From Epichloe hybrida (lineage: Eukaryota; Ascomycota; Sordariomycetes; Hypocreales; Clavicipitaceae), in NCBI GenBank assembly GCA_019022495.1, contig JAFEKR010000049.1, positions 124,001-188,000 on the forward strand: a DNA stretch of 64,000 nt, read 5' to 3'. Under the pieces are notes generated by a model, which was given only the letters and a program-made list of their open reading frames with translations, had not been told where the DNA came from and made no database searches. The position numbers were made by a program, and so were the translations under genes. Shown here one piece after another: positions 20,935 through 31,343 of the stretch. Numbering within the stretch: position 1 is the stretch's first letter; each line of letters opens with the position of its first letter.

Positions 20935-22494
20935 TCAGTACCAGGTGCCCTTGGGATCCAGCTTGTACAGAATTCGACATTGGAATCGTTGGCACATTTT
21001 AGACCGACTGAGTTGCTTGAACTTAGGTCCAGTAGGTCCTGTGACATAATGATATTGTCCAAATAGCCGCCATTGTCGGATATCAGCTAGGGTGTACAGG
21101 CGATCTCCCCAGTAACCGTTGTAATGAAACCATGACGTGGGAGCATCTGGATTCTTGGCTGCAGGAACCAGACTAGGCGTGTGCTTAGCTTGAAGGATTT
21201 CCTCGTCCAGCTGGGTATGTTTTTCTAGCTTGTAATTGTAATGATAGGCGTAGTTATTCAATGCTGGGTCCCACAGTGGCCCTTTGTCGCTGACGTCCTT
21301 GAGCATCTTGAAAGGCAGCACGTACGGATGGTCACCTGGTGTAGCGTACATGGCATGAGATCCCACTGCAGAGTAAATGACGGGACGGTTGCCACGCTTC
21401 TCGACAGCTTCCCACCCATACGCTTGGCCGCCTTCATGCTCCGAGAAGAAGATGCCGCGGGGTATTCCATGCTCGAAGCGGATCATACAATGCTCCCAGT
21501 CACCAACGTGGTTGCCAAAACGAATGCCAAGAACGGTTTGTCCGAGGTTGTACGAGTAGAAAAAGAACCAAAATGCATCGACGATGCCTGAGCCTTTGTC
21601 CACCAAGATGAGCACTGCGGGAGCTCGGGAATATCCGTTGACATCGGGTTTATGACCGCGACGCTGAATGAGGGGCTCACCGGACAAGGGTCTTCGGTGT
21701 TTACGGGGCCACGGGTCAGATAACCTGTGCAAGGGACGATCCTTGTTCACATCGAACCAAGTCGTGCTCTCGCCTCTGAGCAGCTCGCCTCCGTTGTTGT
21801 CGCCTTCTTCATCGCCGTTGTCATCGTCATCAAAAGGTTTGGGAATATTGTCATGACTGTGAAGCCAAGTCGGTCGGCTTTCCACGTCGTCTAGGCTGTG
21901 CAGGGTCACCACTCCTTTGTGCTTGTTGAGGTGACCAAGATTGTTCAGTGTCAACTTCTCATCGGTGGTGTTGACCGGCTCGTCGTCGACAACTACATCC
22001 ATATGTTGCACGTGTTCCCGAATGTCTGATGGCCAAAATTGCTCGCCTGAGTAGAGGTGTACTAGAGGCGCATGGTGAACAACGTAGTCGGGGACATCCT
22101 TCAATATTCTTCGCCTCTGGGAACCATTTCTCTTCTTGTCAGGTCGCTTGGTATATACTGGGCCGACAATTCCGGATGAATCATCTTCCCACGACGAGGG
22201 CTCTGTGAATCTCTTGCGAAGTTCGCCCCACACTTGGTCATCTGTTGAGGAAATATTGATGAACCCTGGAAGTGCGGCCGGATCACGTCGCAAGTGATGT
22301 AGACCACAAAGACTGAGCCAACGACACAGCTGACGATCAAACCAGTAGGGGCTACTGCTTACCCAGAGACTGTCGCGAGCCTGTCGAGCTGGGCCATGGC
22401 TGGTCGGGTCAAGTACCCGGGGTACAAGCCAGGCGATGAAGGAGGCGACCAGAAGAAGTGTCAGGACAATGAAACCCCTCCGAAGCCAGTGCAT
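20935..22494 (-). CDS. VPS62: Vps62/Tda6-like protein
   Basis: A single exon of 519 aa. Residues about 9-28 are one hydrophobic segment (GFIVLTLLLVASFIAWLV), a signal anchor or signal peptide. The rest matches the fungal Vps62 family: DYVVHHAPLVHLYSGEQFWP (about 134-153), a long acidic and charged insert, then the core DAFWFFFYSYNLGQTVLG, FGNHVGDWEHCMIRF, SEHEGGQAY and AVGSHAMYATPGDH, and the C-terminal NGYWGDRLY. In yeast Vps62 is linked to vacuolar protein sorting, but its biochemical role is not established. The family is about 450-600 aa, so this gene looks complete. Confidence 0.85.
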   Translation of the reverse strand: MHWLRRGFIVLTLLLVASFIAWLVPRVLDPTSHGPARQARDSLWVSSSPYWFDRQLCRWLSLCGLHHLRRDPAALPGFINISSTDDQVWGELRKRFTEPSSWEDDSSGIVGPVYTKRPDKKRNGSQRRRILKDVPDYVVHHAPLVHLYSGEQFWPSDIREHVQHMDVVVDDEPVNTTDEKLTLNNLGHLNKHKGVVTLHSLDDVESRPTWLHSHDNIPKPFDDDDNGDEEGDNNGGELLRGESTTWFDVNKDRPLHRLSDPWPRKHRRPLSGEPLIQRRGHKPDVNGYSRAPAVLILVDKGSGIVDAFWFFFYSYNLGQTVLGIRFGNHVGDWEHCMIRFEHGIPRGIFFSEHEGGQAYGWEAVEKRGNRPVIYSAVGSHAMYATPGDHPYVLPFKMLKDVSDKGPLWDPALNNYAYHYNYKLEKHTQLDEEILQAKHTPSLVPAAKNPDAPTSWFHYNGYWGDRLYTLADIRQWRLFGQYHYVTGPTGPKFKQLSRSKMCQRFQCRILYKLDPKGTWY

Positions 22495-24408
22495 GACTGC
22501 GTCTTTGGGTAGCTGTTAACCGACTCTCGTGACACTTGCTCCTCCGATTCTGAGGTCCGAACAACCGTGGCGGATGGGTTAGGTCAATATGTGTGGTCGT
22601 GTGCTTGGTCTTATCGTCTGCTGTGTAAGGAAGCCGATTCTTGTGGTGGGGGCGAGTGTTTGCCAGTCGACGTCGAAGGCAAATCTCGGTTCGTTCGGAA
22701 TCGGTCCACTGCACGGTTGAAGAATCAAATATTGAGTTGGCAGGTTATTCCAACGATGGATTGAGCGAGAGGAGTATGGTGCATGCGGTTCAAAAGATTG
22801 ACAAGGCTTATTTGGAGAGCGGCGGCGGTGAGCTGCGGTGGTTGAGCGCAGGCGGGCGTCGGGGGGGATTGCAGGGGTTGTTTACAAAACGGATGGCGTT
22901 GCGCAGTTGGTAATTAGGGATGAAGGGTAGGGAGCAAGATAAATTGACAGAAAGAACTCGAAATAGTCCAGCTATGAGTGCATATCAACGAAGAATAATT
23001 GTGAGAGGATGGCAGCGCGCCTGGCGGCTGATGGCTCTGAGTGGTCGACGCTATAGCTGGTATCTAGAGGAGAAAAATGCCTGTGTCGAAGGTCGAGCGA
23101 GGGGTGACAGAGGTGTCGAGGGAACAGGTACGAAAGCACGAAGCGCACAGACAAGTCAAAGAGTGTGGGAACGGCAAGCGTGGCCACGGCACCTGCCCCG
23201 ACCGACTAACGCCAGTGTAAAAAAAAAAAAAACACAGCCACAAACGTATAATAATAGCCATCAGTGGAAATCTCAACACGCAGGGTAGCTAATGATAAAG
23301 TCGCTTGCTTGCCCAATTGTCACGATCTGCCCTCATCAAGAGCACAAAAGCCTCGAGCGCTTCGAACGCCTCGGCGCTTCGGCGCTTTCGCTGATATTCG
23401 ATATCATCACTCCACAATGGGAGAGTGTCTGTTTTCATAGTCCTGCTTTGCCGTGTCTTGAGATTTTCTAGCTTAGCACCACTTCATATATGCCAGGCCA
23501 CATGGCAATCTCGTGTGGTCTTTGGACCCCCAGGCCATGCACGTAGTACACACCCGAGAGATGTTCGGTCGGAACCACCGGATGAAGACTCAAATGGAGC
23601 AGGTCTTCTTCTCCTGACTGAGCCTATCATTCCACAGCCGTTGTATTAGACCCCTTCAGCAAGTGTATCTTGAAAGTCTTAATAAGCCTATACGTAGCGG
23701 CCGAATCGCAGGTTCAAAGGGTCAGTCCATTGCCTGGGCGTAGACCCCATTGACGTAGGTCTCGCTGATGCCCAATACCTACGTAGCTGTATACCTGGTT
23801 TCTTCGGTCGCGTAGCCGTCGGCTTAGGCCATTACATTAGCACACGTGGGTAGATTCAGGCAGGGTATTGGAAGGCATGGCGACTTGGCTTGCCGTCTTC
23901 GGCGGTAACAAAGGCACTGCGGATGACCGCGTTGATCGGCAAAGAATGGCAAAAACTGGCACCTGGAATCCGTACGACTTACTATCCGTAGACGCCGGCC
24001 AGGGAAATGAGGAAATGACAGGAAGGGTGATAATAACCGGTATAAAGGTCTACCAGGGCGTCTTACAACCAGACAAACCGCACCTCTTCATCCCTACATA
24101 ATTTGTTGATGCGAGTAGATACAGATCTGCGGGTGTTCATTTAACATTACTGTCTGTCTGTCCTCGCTATCTTTTTCATCAACGCGACGCTTGATAAGAA
24201 TTTTCTTTAATGTGCAGAGTTATTCTTCTACGCTCTTTCTTAGTAAATGCAGTTCTTGGTTTGCACAAAATACCAGAGTATAGTACCCAAAGTCGTAGGT
24301 TGACAGGCCAAAACGAGAAGGATGAATATAACATGAATGCCGTAAATGCATGCGCTACGCTATTATACAACTGGTGAAGCGGATTTGTCTTCTATTCAAA
24401 AAATCTGG
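22495..24408. other. intergenic, no gene recognised
   Basis: 1.9 kb between the divergent start of the Vps62-like gene and the 3' end of the next gene. It has a 14-A run at 23,220 and GC-balanced sequence, but frames are short and not domain-bearing. Confidence 0.5.
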
Positions 24409-26082
24409 CTAGACCTCGCCCCAACTGCCCATTGGTCCGTTTGATGCGATCGCTGACCCAGTTCCCAATGTCCCGCCAATGTCCCAATAGTGCCGTGATG
24501 AGCAACTACTTTTCCTGGCCGAACGTTTTGTGCTCTGGCTGGCACAACTGCTTTGGTGACGCAGAGCCAACGGGCTAGTCGGAGTGGCAGCTTTGAACGA
24601 TCGCCATTCCACCGGTCGAGTTCGGGCAATGAGTGGATGGTGCTGTCGGATACGAGCTACCTTCGCAGCATTGTCTTTTGGCGTCGATGTGGCGTGATGT
24701 GTTGCGGAAGATGGTGATGATGTACTGGAGTGGGATGTGAAGCGTGAAACAAGGTATCGAAAGACCAGTTTGATATCCAAGCTCTTCTCCCACTCCTCCT
24801 TGGAAAAGCCGCCTCCGGTCATGTCAACATCTTCCATCTGGTCATTACCACTTTGCTTACGGCTGGGAATTTCAATAGGTTGGGAATGGCGGTTCATCGT
24901 GGGTTGAAACTCGGGCACAATGACGTGGCTTGTTTTGTCAGGTTCCGGCGCGGACCTCGCCATGCCAGCATCGCTAGATTCTGGTATAACTGGCAGTCCA
25001 GCATATGGGAGAGACATGTGCTGCATTTTGGAATATGTGGCGAAGGCCCCTGGGTGAGGGGATAGACGGGTGACAAGAATACCAAGTTCTCGTGACAGGC
25101 TTTCGATAATGCGCAGCTGCCACGATGCTTGATCAGTCGAATCTGAAATGGCTTGAGCTCCAGACTGAGATGCACGGGGTGTTGATGATGAATCTTCGTA
25201 TGCAGCTAGCAATTCTTCTCCCAACAAGATAGACAGCATTGTATCGTCGATGCCCAAAAGATCCTTGATAACCTTGCGCGTAATTCTAGCGACCAAGTTC
25301 TCTTGATCTTCTTCCGCTTGATATTCATCCTCGTCATGCCAAGTTAGGTTGTCAGCTTCGATATTAGTTGAGCGTTTCGAACGATGCATAGACGCCAGTG
25401 ACTTCTGTCGCCGTCTTGTCTCTCGCTGTACCTCGTCTATCAAGACTCGACTATGTTCAAGACGCCATGCCTCGATTCGTTGTCGCGTCTCCTCTTCCTG
25501 GGGAGACACGTCCCTCAAGTTTACCTGGGTGTGGACAAAACTGTCTTGTCTTCGACGAACCTTGCGGGGGTTGAATTTTTCAAATTGATAGAGCTGATCC
25601 TGTGCATCTGTGCCAATGACGGGGCGATCCAAGCGGAAAGAGCCAAGTCCATCGTGTGAGGGGAAGACTGGGGATGCGTGTTGGCCCTGTTGTGACAGCA
25701 TCAACCCAGGCACTGATCTGAAGTCGGGAAGATGGCTGTCCAAACTGTCCAGCTCGGCATCTTCGTCGGCAAATTGATCGTCGACGGCTGATAAGGCTGA
25801 CGATTGCTTGGCATCAGATACCTCCTCAGATCGTGCGACGGTATTCAGGCTACCCAGATCGCTCAGCCGCGATCTGCCAGGAGTCTCGAGTGAATGTTCC
25901 AACTCGGTGAGATACGATGTAGTCGTGACATCGGTAGGGGGAGAAAAGAGAACCCAAGTCTGCGACCCCTCGGGCTCCTTCTCAGAAGAAGATCTCGGTA
26001 GAACAGCGACGGTATCATCTTGTGAGAAAATAGGGCGAGCGGCTCGCTGTGCAGCCTGCCGGGTTGGCTGCTGGAAAGCCAT
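24409..26082 (-). CDS. conserved-looking hypothetical protein (557 aa)
   Basis: A single long exon without a recognised domain. The N-terminal part has WVLFSPPTDVTTTSYLTELE and SLETPGRSRLSDLGSL; a charged helical region around residues 190-235 (EETRQRIEAWRLEHSRVLID, then RETRRRQKS) may form a coiled coil; a hydrophobic helix follows (KVIKDLLGIDDTMLSILLGE, about 268-287). The C terminus is Ser-rich and ends SSRHYWDIGGTLGTGSAIAS and MGSWGEV. No signal peptide or membrane segment is seen. The ordered N- and C-terminal blocks and low stop density argue for a true gene; I cannot assign a function. Confidence 0.75.
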   Translation of the reverse strand: MAFQQPTRQAAQRAARPIFSQDDTVAVLPRSSSEKEPEGSQTWVLFSPPTDVTTTSYLTELEHSLETPGRSRLSDLGSLNTVARSEEVSDAKQSSALSAVDDQFADEDAELDSLDSHLPDFRSVPGLMLSQQGQHASPVFPSHDGLGSFRLDRPVIGTDAQDQLYQFEKFNPRKVRRRQDSFVHTQVNLRDVSPQEEETRQRIEAWRLEHSRVLIDEVQRETRRRQKSLASMHRSKRSTNIEADNLTWHDEDEYQAEEDQENLVARITRKVIKDLLGIDDTMLSILLGEELLAAYEDSSSTPRASQSGAQAISDSTDQASWQLRIIESLSRELGILVTRLSPHPGAFATYSKMQHMSLPYAGLPVIPESSDAGMARSAPEPDKTSHVIVPEFQPTMNRHSQPIEIPSRKQSGNDQMEDVDMTGGGFSKEEWEKSLDIKLVFRYLVSRFTSHSSTSSPSSATHHATSTPKDNAAKVARIRQHHPLIARTRPVEWRSFKAATPTSPLALRHQSSCASQSTKRSARKSSCSSRHYWDIGGTLGTGSAIASNGPMGSWGEV

Positions 26083-27614
26083 TGTGCCTGCAGTCTGAAA
26101 CCAACGATGCCTTCAGGCAGCAATGGGCGAGCAGGTTGTTGGCAACTGGGCAGGCAGGGGCGGAAGTCGATGAGTCGATGGTGATGCGATAAGAGCGCTA
26201 TCTGTCGAGCAAGTATGTACATACACTCCGTGTTCGGCAGGGTGGGGCAAGGTTTGGCAAAGATGTGCGTGGTCGTGAGGTGTACCTCCTCCGACAGAGG
26301 GTATCCTCGCAAGTGTCGAGGAAGCGACGCCAAGGTAACAGTCCAAGAACTATGTGTATGAGGGTGATTGGAAACGGTACGGGAGGAAAGAATCAGAGGC
26401 GATGAAGGATGAACGTAGTGGAATACCAACAGGAGATGCAGGATTGACATGTAACCAAGGAGGCCTTTTTGGTTTGGGTGCGTGATATGATGGTGGAGCA
26501 GGCAGTTACGTGTAGAGACGACCTGATAGGGCGGCTCTGAATGTCATCACACCAATGTCGGTGCTCATAGCCTGAAACGTCATCCGACACTAGTGAGGTG
26601 GGTGGGCAAGCAGATGATGGCGCAAACCGGTGAGTGGCAATTCAGGCGAGCCCTTGAATCTTGCGTTTTGCCCAGCCAGTTTGCTGGTCAAGTAAGAACG
26701 CTGAGAGCGTCCCACCAACACGGTTGGAGGGGCATAGCTGCTGTTGGCAGTTGGCAGCTGCTTCAAGGATCTAGATGTCTCGAGTCCTTCGTACCTATCA
26801 TCGGCTTTCAAGCAAGTTACGATAGCATACTTAGCCGCCTAATACTCCTACTACTTATCAGTATCAAGGAATTTAGCTAGGGTATTTCCTTTTGCTAGAC
26901 TGTTCAGGAAGGAGATAGCACCATCTAGTCGTCGGGCAAGTGACGCAATCTAGGTCGCGGTCTAATAGGTTCTCAGTCTGCCAGCAAACTAATATTACCG
27001 CCCAGTGCAATGAATTATTACCTCCATCCATAATTTTATTAGTATAGTCCACACAGAGACAGTTATTAAATATCTTAAAGCGTCGTGCAACCAAACTTCG
27101 TCAACCTTTTCCTCAGAGCCCACCTCAATCCGATGGTATGTCATGTTCGGCAGTTCAAAACAGAGGCCTGAGATCATGTGTCTACTCGTCAGGCCCAATG
27201 GGCAATGACTGATGTCGGGAAGCCGTTTTGGCTGTACGAGCTCATAAATAACAATTTTTGTAATTAACGCGGCCAGTCAACAGCGTTCGTTAAACATGTA
27301 GTTGCCCACCTCTGTGATCGAAGTCGATTATATCTGCTTGCTGTTTTCGGAAGATAAATGACCGATTACCACATCAGAGTATCTTGACATCTCCCTCCTA
27401 CGACTTATACCTTCACTGCAGTATGACTCATTACGAATTTTTGCCCAAGTTTGGGATGCATCGTAGATCACACAAAGAACGAGCGTATGCGACTGAGATG
27501 ACAAGCGATCAATGCACTATAACTTGATTTGCCAATTGCGACCACTCTAATAGGTCTTTATCTGATATGCCATTTCGACGCCATCCTTTAAGCCATGAAC
27601 CAAGAAACCCGTTT
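26083..27614. other. intergenic, no gene recognised
   Basis: 1.5 kb between the upstream flank of the 557-aa gene and the 3' end of RPL10. A minus-strand open frame at 25,863-26,450 overlaps the 557-aa gene in another frame and is a shadow. Confidence 0.5.
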
Positions 27615-28550
27615 TTAAGCGGAGAAAGCGTCGGGGAATCGGCGTATGTTCTCCTCCAGAGAGCCATGGTTGCTGAGAAACTGAACATAAGCACCATCAA
27701 CCTTGACACGACCAGCAGCCTTGCGCTCGAGGTACTCGTCGCGGCGGAGGGGAGTGAAGCCCCAGTTCTTGGAGATAATGATCTTTTGGCGACCTGGAAA
27801 TTTGTATTGAGATCGGCGCAGAGCCTCCAGAGCGAGACCACGGTCTAGAAATAGACGTGTTAGAGAATTATGAATAAGGACACGAGTGATGGGAATTTAA
27901 CATACTAGAGTCACGAGTGCGAACGCTCATAATAATCTGGCCAATGTTGACACGGGCAACAGTACCGTTAGGCTTACCCCAAGCACCGCGCATACCAGTC
28001 TGCAGTCTATCGGCACCAGCGCAAGACAACATTTTGTTGATACGAACAACGTGGAAGGGGTGAGCGCGGACACGAAGGTGGAAGCCTTCTTTTCCGGAGT
28101 GTTTGACCAGGTACTTGTTGGCGCAAATACGAGCGGCCTCAAGGGCCTCGGAACTCAGCTGCTCATACTCGTTGGAGACCAGGTGGATACAGAGGGGGAA
28201 CTCGTCGACGTTGGCGCGCTTGCGGCCAAGATCGAAAATTCTGATTTTGGGGTCGGGAACACCACGGTTGTGCTTCGACTTAGGGTACGGCTGGAGACGA
28301 AGAAAGGTATCAGCATAGTTACTCAACAGAGAATTCTGACATCGCGAAATCGGCGTATGACTCTCTATGACTCTCGTGATTTCAAGGCCTTTTTTTTGCA
28401 CCGTCCGGCCAATCTTCCAGCGCACAAAGCGAAGAAATAGAAAGTTGAGATCACAAAGCGTCGTTGCCGTTCGAAATCACATCGCGTCGATGGGATCTAT
28501 CTCACCTTGTTCTTGCAGTATCGGTAGCAACGAGCAGGACGACGAGCCAT
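27615..28550 (-). CDS. RPL10: 60S ribosomal protein L10 (uL16)
   Basis: Three exons: 28506-28550, 27906-28290 and 27615-27844, giving 219 aa, the usual length. Exon 1 encodes [15 protein letters not shown], exon 2 starts [20 protein letters not shown] and holds the conserved [20 protein letters not shown] loop, and exon 3 encodes [20 protein letters not shown] and ends FPDAFSA. Introns are 215 and 61 nt with GTGAGA and GTATGT donors. uL16 sits at the 60S P-site/central protuberance and is loaded late in the cytoplasm. It is transcribed divergently from RPL30, sharing a 326-bp promoter. Confidence 0.97.
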
Positions 28551-28876
28551 CTTGTCGGATTTTGCTGATGGCTAGGGTTGTTTGTGAGGTTCAGGCGAGA
28601 TGAATCAAACGGAACATCTCTCCGTAGACGCACTATTTCGATTTCAAAGCAACTTCTTGGTAAGCCGGAGTGGTGCCATTCGCTTAAATTCCGGCGTTTT
28701 AGGGTTGTAACGGACCACTATCCAAACATGATTGGTGAGACTATATCATGCATGACCCACCTGCTGACGCAACCATTTTTGAAAATATTCTGCACAACTC
28801 CATGATTCCTAACTTGTCCAATCTCTTCAGTAAAGCCAAGTTTCCGTCATTTCGCCTAGAGTCGATTAATGTCAAG
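28551..28876. promoter_or_regulatory. shared divergent promoter of RPL10 and RPL30 with a telomere-repeat-like box
   Basis: This 326-bp stretch separates the start codons of two ribosomal protein genes. It holds TTTTAGGGTTGTAA at 28,697-28,710. TTAGGGTT is the recognition core of the telomere-binding factor Tbf1, which is known to control ribosomal protein promoters in many fungi. I see no TATA box with confidence. Confidence 0.7.
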
Positions 28877-29553
28877 ATGGCCCCTCAAAAGAAGAACAAG
28901 AAGGATGCCAACAGCATCAACTCCAAGTTGGCCCTGGTCATGAAGTCTGGAAAGGGTAAGAAAACACAACAATCGCGTTGTCACCGTCGAAAAAAACTTG
29001 GTCGGCCAAGTTGGTTTGGAGCCATAGAGAGTCATATTTGAGATCCAGCAGTGGATCACGCCGATGACCATAGCAGAACTTGTGCTAACTTTGGCATCAG
29101 TTACTCTGGGATACCGATCCACTCTCAAGTCATTGCGATCTGGCAAGGCCAAGCTGATCATTATTGCTGGCAACACCCCCCCTCTTCGAAAATCCGAGTT
29201 GGAATATTACAGCATGTTGTCCAAGGCTCCCATTCACCACTTCTCTGGCAACAACGTAAGTCAAACTGTTTAATTTTGCGTCAAACATCCAGTGGAAATA
29301 TGCTCTTGATTTCTTTACAAATACGACATCGCCGTCTCGTCTTAAGAAGTTGATGTCTTTTGTTAAGCGAGGTCAAATCTTGCGATCCGCCCAGAGAAAA
29401 AGTCTTTAAATCAGACTTTGGAGGGTTCACTAAGCTTACACAATATACCAACAGATTGAGCTGGGCACTGCCTGCGGCAAGCTCTTCCGCTGCTCTACCA
29501 TGGCTGTTCTCGACGCTGGTGACTCGGACATTCTCAGTGATCAGCAGGCCTAA
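28877..29553 (+). CDS. RPL30: 60S ribosomal protein L30 (eL30)
   Basis: Three exons: 28877-28955, 29101-29255 and 29455-29553, giving 110 aa. The protein reads [20 protein letters not shown] at the start, [20 protein letters not shown] in exon 2 with the kink-turn-binding fold segments, and [20 protein letters not shown] in exon 3. Introns of 145 and 199 nt have GTAAG donors. eL30 is a 60S subunit protein that binds kink-turn RNA; in yeast it also binds its own transcript to control splicing. Whether that occurs here cannot be told from sequence. Confidence 0.97.
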
Positions 29554-31343
29554 ATGGGCCAGCTGGCTCTACATTTACGGCGTTCCGGGGTAACAATGGG
29601 ATCTGGCAACCTGAGGAAAATACCATTTCAACATTCAACGATCACGAAAAGCTTTAAAACTGGACCCAACCGATGATTTGATGGCATCGATAATGCCTAT
29701 CTAAGACCGTGCCGCTGTTGTAGTCTATGAAGCTGTCGGTATCGGTAGGTGGTCACTTTAAAGATAGAAATATAACTGATGACCATGTTACTCCCGCTAC
29801 TCTCGCCTTGAATTGCATTCCCTGCTCTGATATTTGCCTTCATGAACTCGTATCTTTGCACATTGTATGACGTGATACAAAGAGAATTTTACTCGCAAGT
29901 GTATCGGTCGACGGTAATAAAGGACTGGGACTGTGGAAATACAGATTTCCTGTGGGTGATGTTTCCTTTCATGCTACAACTCCTGGGCGCCACAAACAAT
30001 GAGTGCATAGAATCCATATCCTCGCTGCATTACGAAATTGCGATCCAAGAGGTGTTCCTTAACAGTCGCAATATCGACCAGACAAACTAGTAGGACTCCA
30101 AATGTCAGAAAAGGGAGGTCATGGTACCCCGTGCGGAGTGCATGGTGCTGGTTCCTATAATTTGCGATGTGGATTTGGCGTTCCGCCGCGGCGATCTGCG
30201 TCCAAGCAACATGCAGCCTTTCCGCCCCAGACTGTTATTAGAAAGCCTTCCAAAGGCTGTTCGGGACAGTTAGGTCACTGGGGAGAGAGCCTCTTCGTCT
30301 GCTCGAACATCCCCACGACAAGACAGACGTTGTACCGAATGGGACTGTTCCTACGGAGTACTCCCCTGCGCACTGTTTCATGAAGGATCCCGAGACAGGC
30401 GAACTGGATCAATTGGCAACGTGGTCGCTATGAGCCACTGAACTGCTGGTCTTGCATCGTTTCCATAAATTCGAGACACAACAAAGGCGATTGACAATTG
30501 TCAATCTTTCGCATTGTTGCATGTTTGTCCCGACCATGTTGTTGTCATTGGCGATCGCCTGCGGAGTAGGGACGTACTGCATTTGTTTTGCACTGATGCG
30601 TCCTTTGACAAGTCATGAGGCAGCAGGCAGGTTGATTGGTCCACTAGCGAATTCGCGACCCAGCTGGTAAAGAAATGCGTCTCGACAGGGAAACCAAAAT
30701 GCTCTCCGTAATAATACGGGGGAAACCATGGCTATTGCAGCATATGCAAGGATAGCCTTTTTGCCACCGTACGCGGCATGAAATCTGGCCGCTGTACTCC
30801 GTACGGAGTATTGTATGCGCATTTTGATGACTCGGTCCCTCTAGTATGGCAGCAGACCAGCTGTCTTGTATCATCTTCGTATGCACAAGTTCAGCCAATA
30901 ATACCCTCCTTCTTCACACTCGGCGCACAAGCAATCCACAACTGTCTATGCCATTAGTGAGTGGATCCAGCCGAGAGAAGGGGGACGGGTCCTCGCAAAG
31001 AACAAGTCCAGGTATTACTCCGTACTAACTAATATACCGGGGATGACGAGCATGAATGGACTGGAAATTGGTACTATTAGAATGGGGCGTCGACAAATTG
31101 ATTGCCTTTGTTGCCCGGTCCCCTCCCCATGCACACCGTGACTGAGAATCCATAACACTGTCCTTGAGGGGGGTTGTAACACCTGGCTAACCGCTTGGTC
31201 ACCTCGAGAACGACCAGCACCACTGTTAAAACTTAGAAGCTTCCTGTGTGCGCTGTACTCGAGGATCATTCTCTCCATATTCTTTCACATTATCTCTCTG
31301 TTTGCGCATTCCAAGTCTTGCGCTCTATTCAACATCCACGAAC
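29554..31343. other. intergenic, gene debris and palindromes
   Basis: A short plus-strand peptide near 30,280-30,430 (DVVPNGTVPTEYSPAHCFM, then PETGELDQLATWSL and a stop) looks like the end of a protein, but no upstream part can be found, so it may be debris. Copies of the TACTCCGTAC palindrome occur at 30,352, 30,795 and 31,016. No complete gene is supported. Confidence 0.4.
30795..30810. repeat. perfect 16-bp palindrome TACTCCGTACGGAGTA
   Basis: Best copy of a motif dispersed over the window. Half copies (TACTCCGTAC or GTACGGAGTA) lie near 15,905, 30,352, 31,016, 33,951, 35,841, 45,205 and 61,708, all between genes. Confidence 0.8.

Noticed and set aside
24396..24629. Alternative frame at the 3' end of the 557-aa gene
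   Set aside because: The longer frame continues naturally to SSRHYWDIGG...GSWGEV; this one is a shadow.
28291..29454. Possible intronic snoRNAs in RPL10 and RPL30
   Set aside because: I found no proper pair of C (RTGATGA) and D (CTGA) boxes with terminal pairing in these introns.
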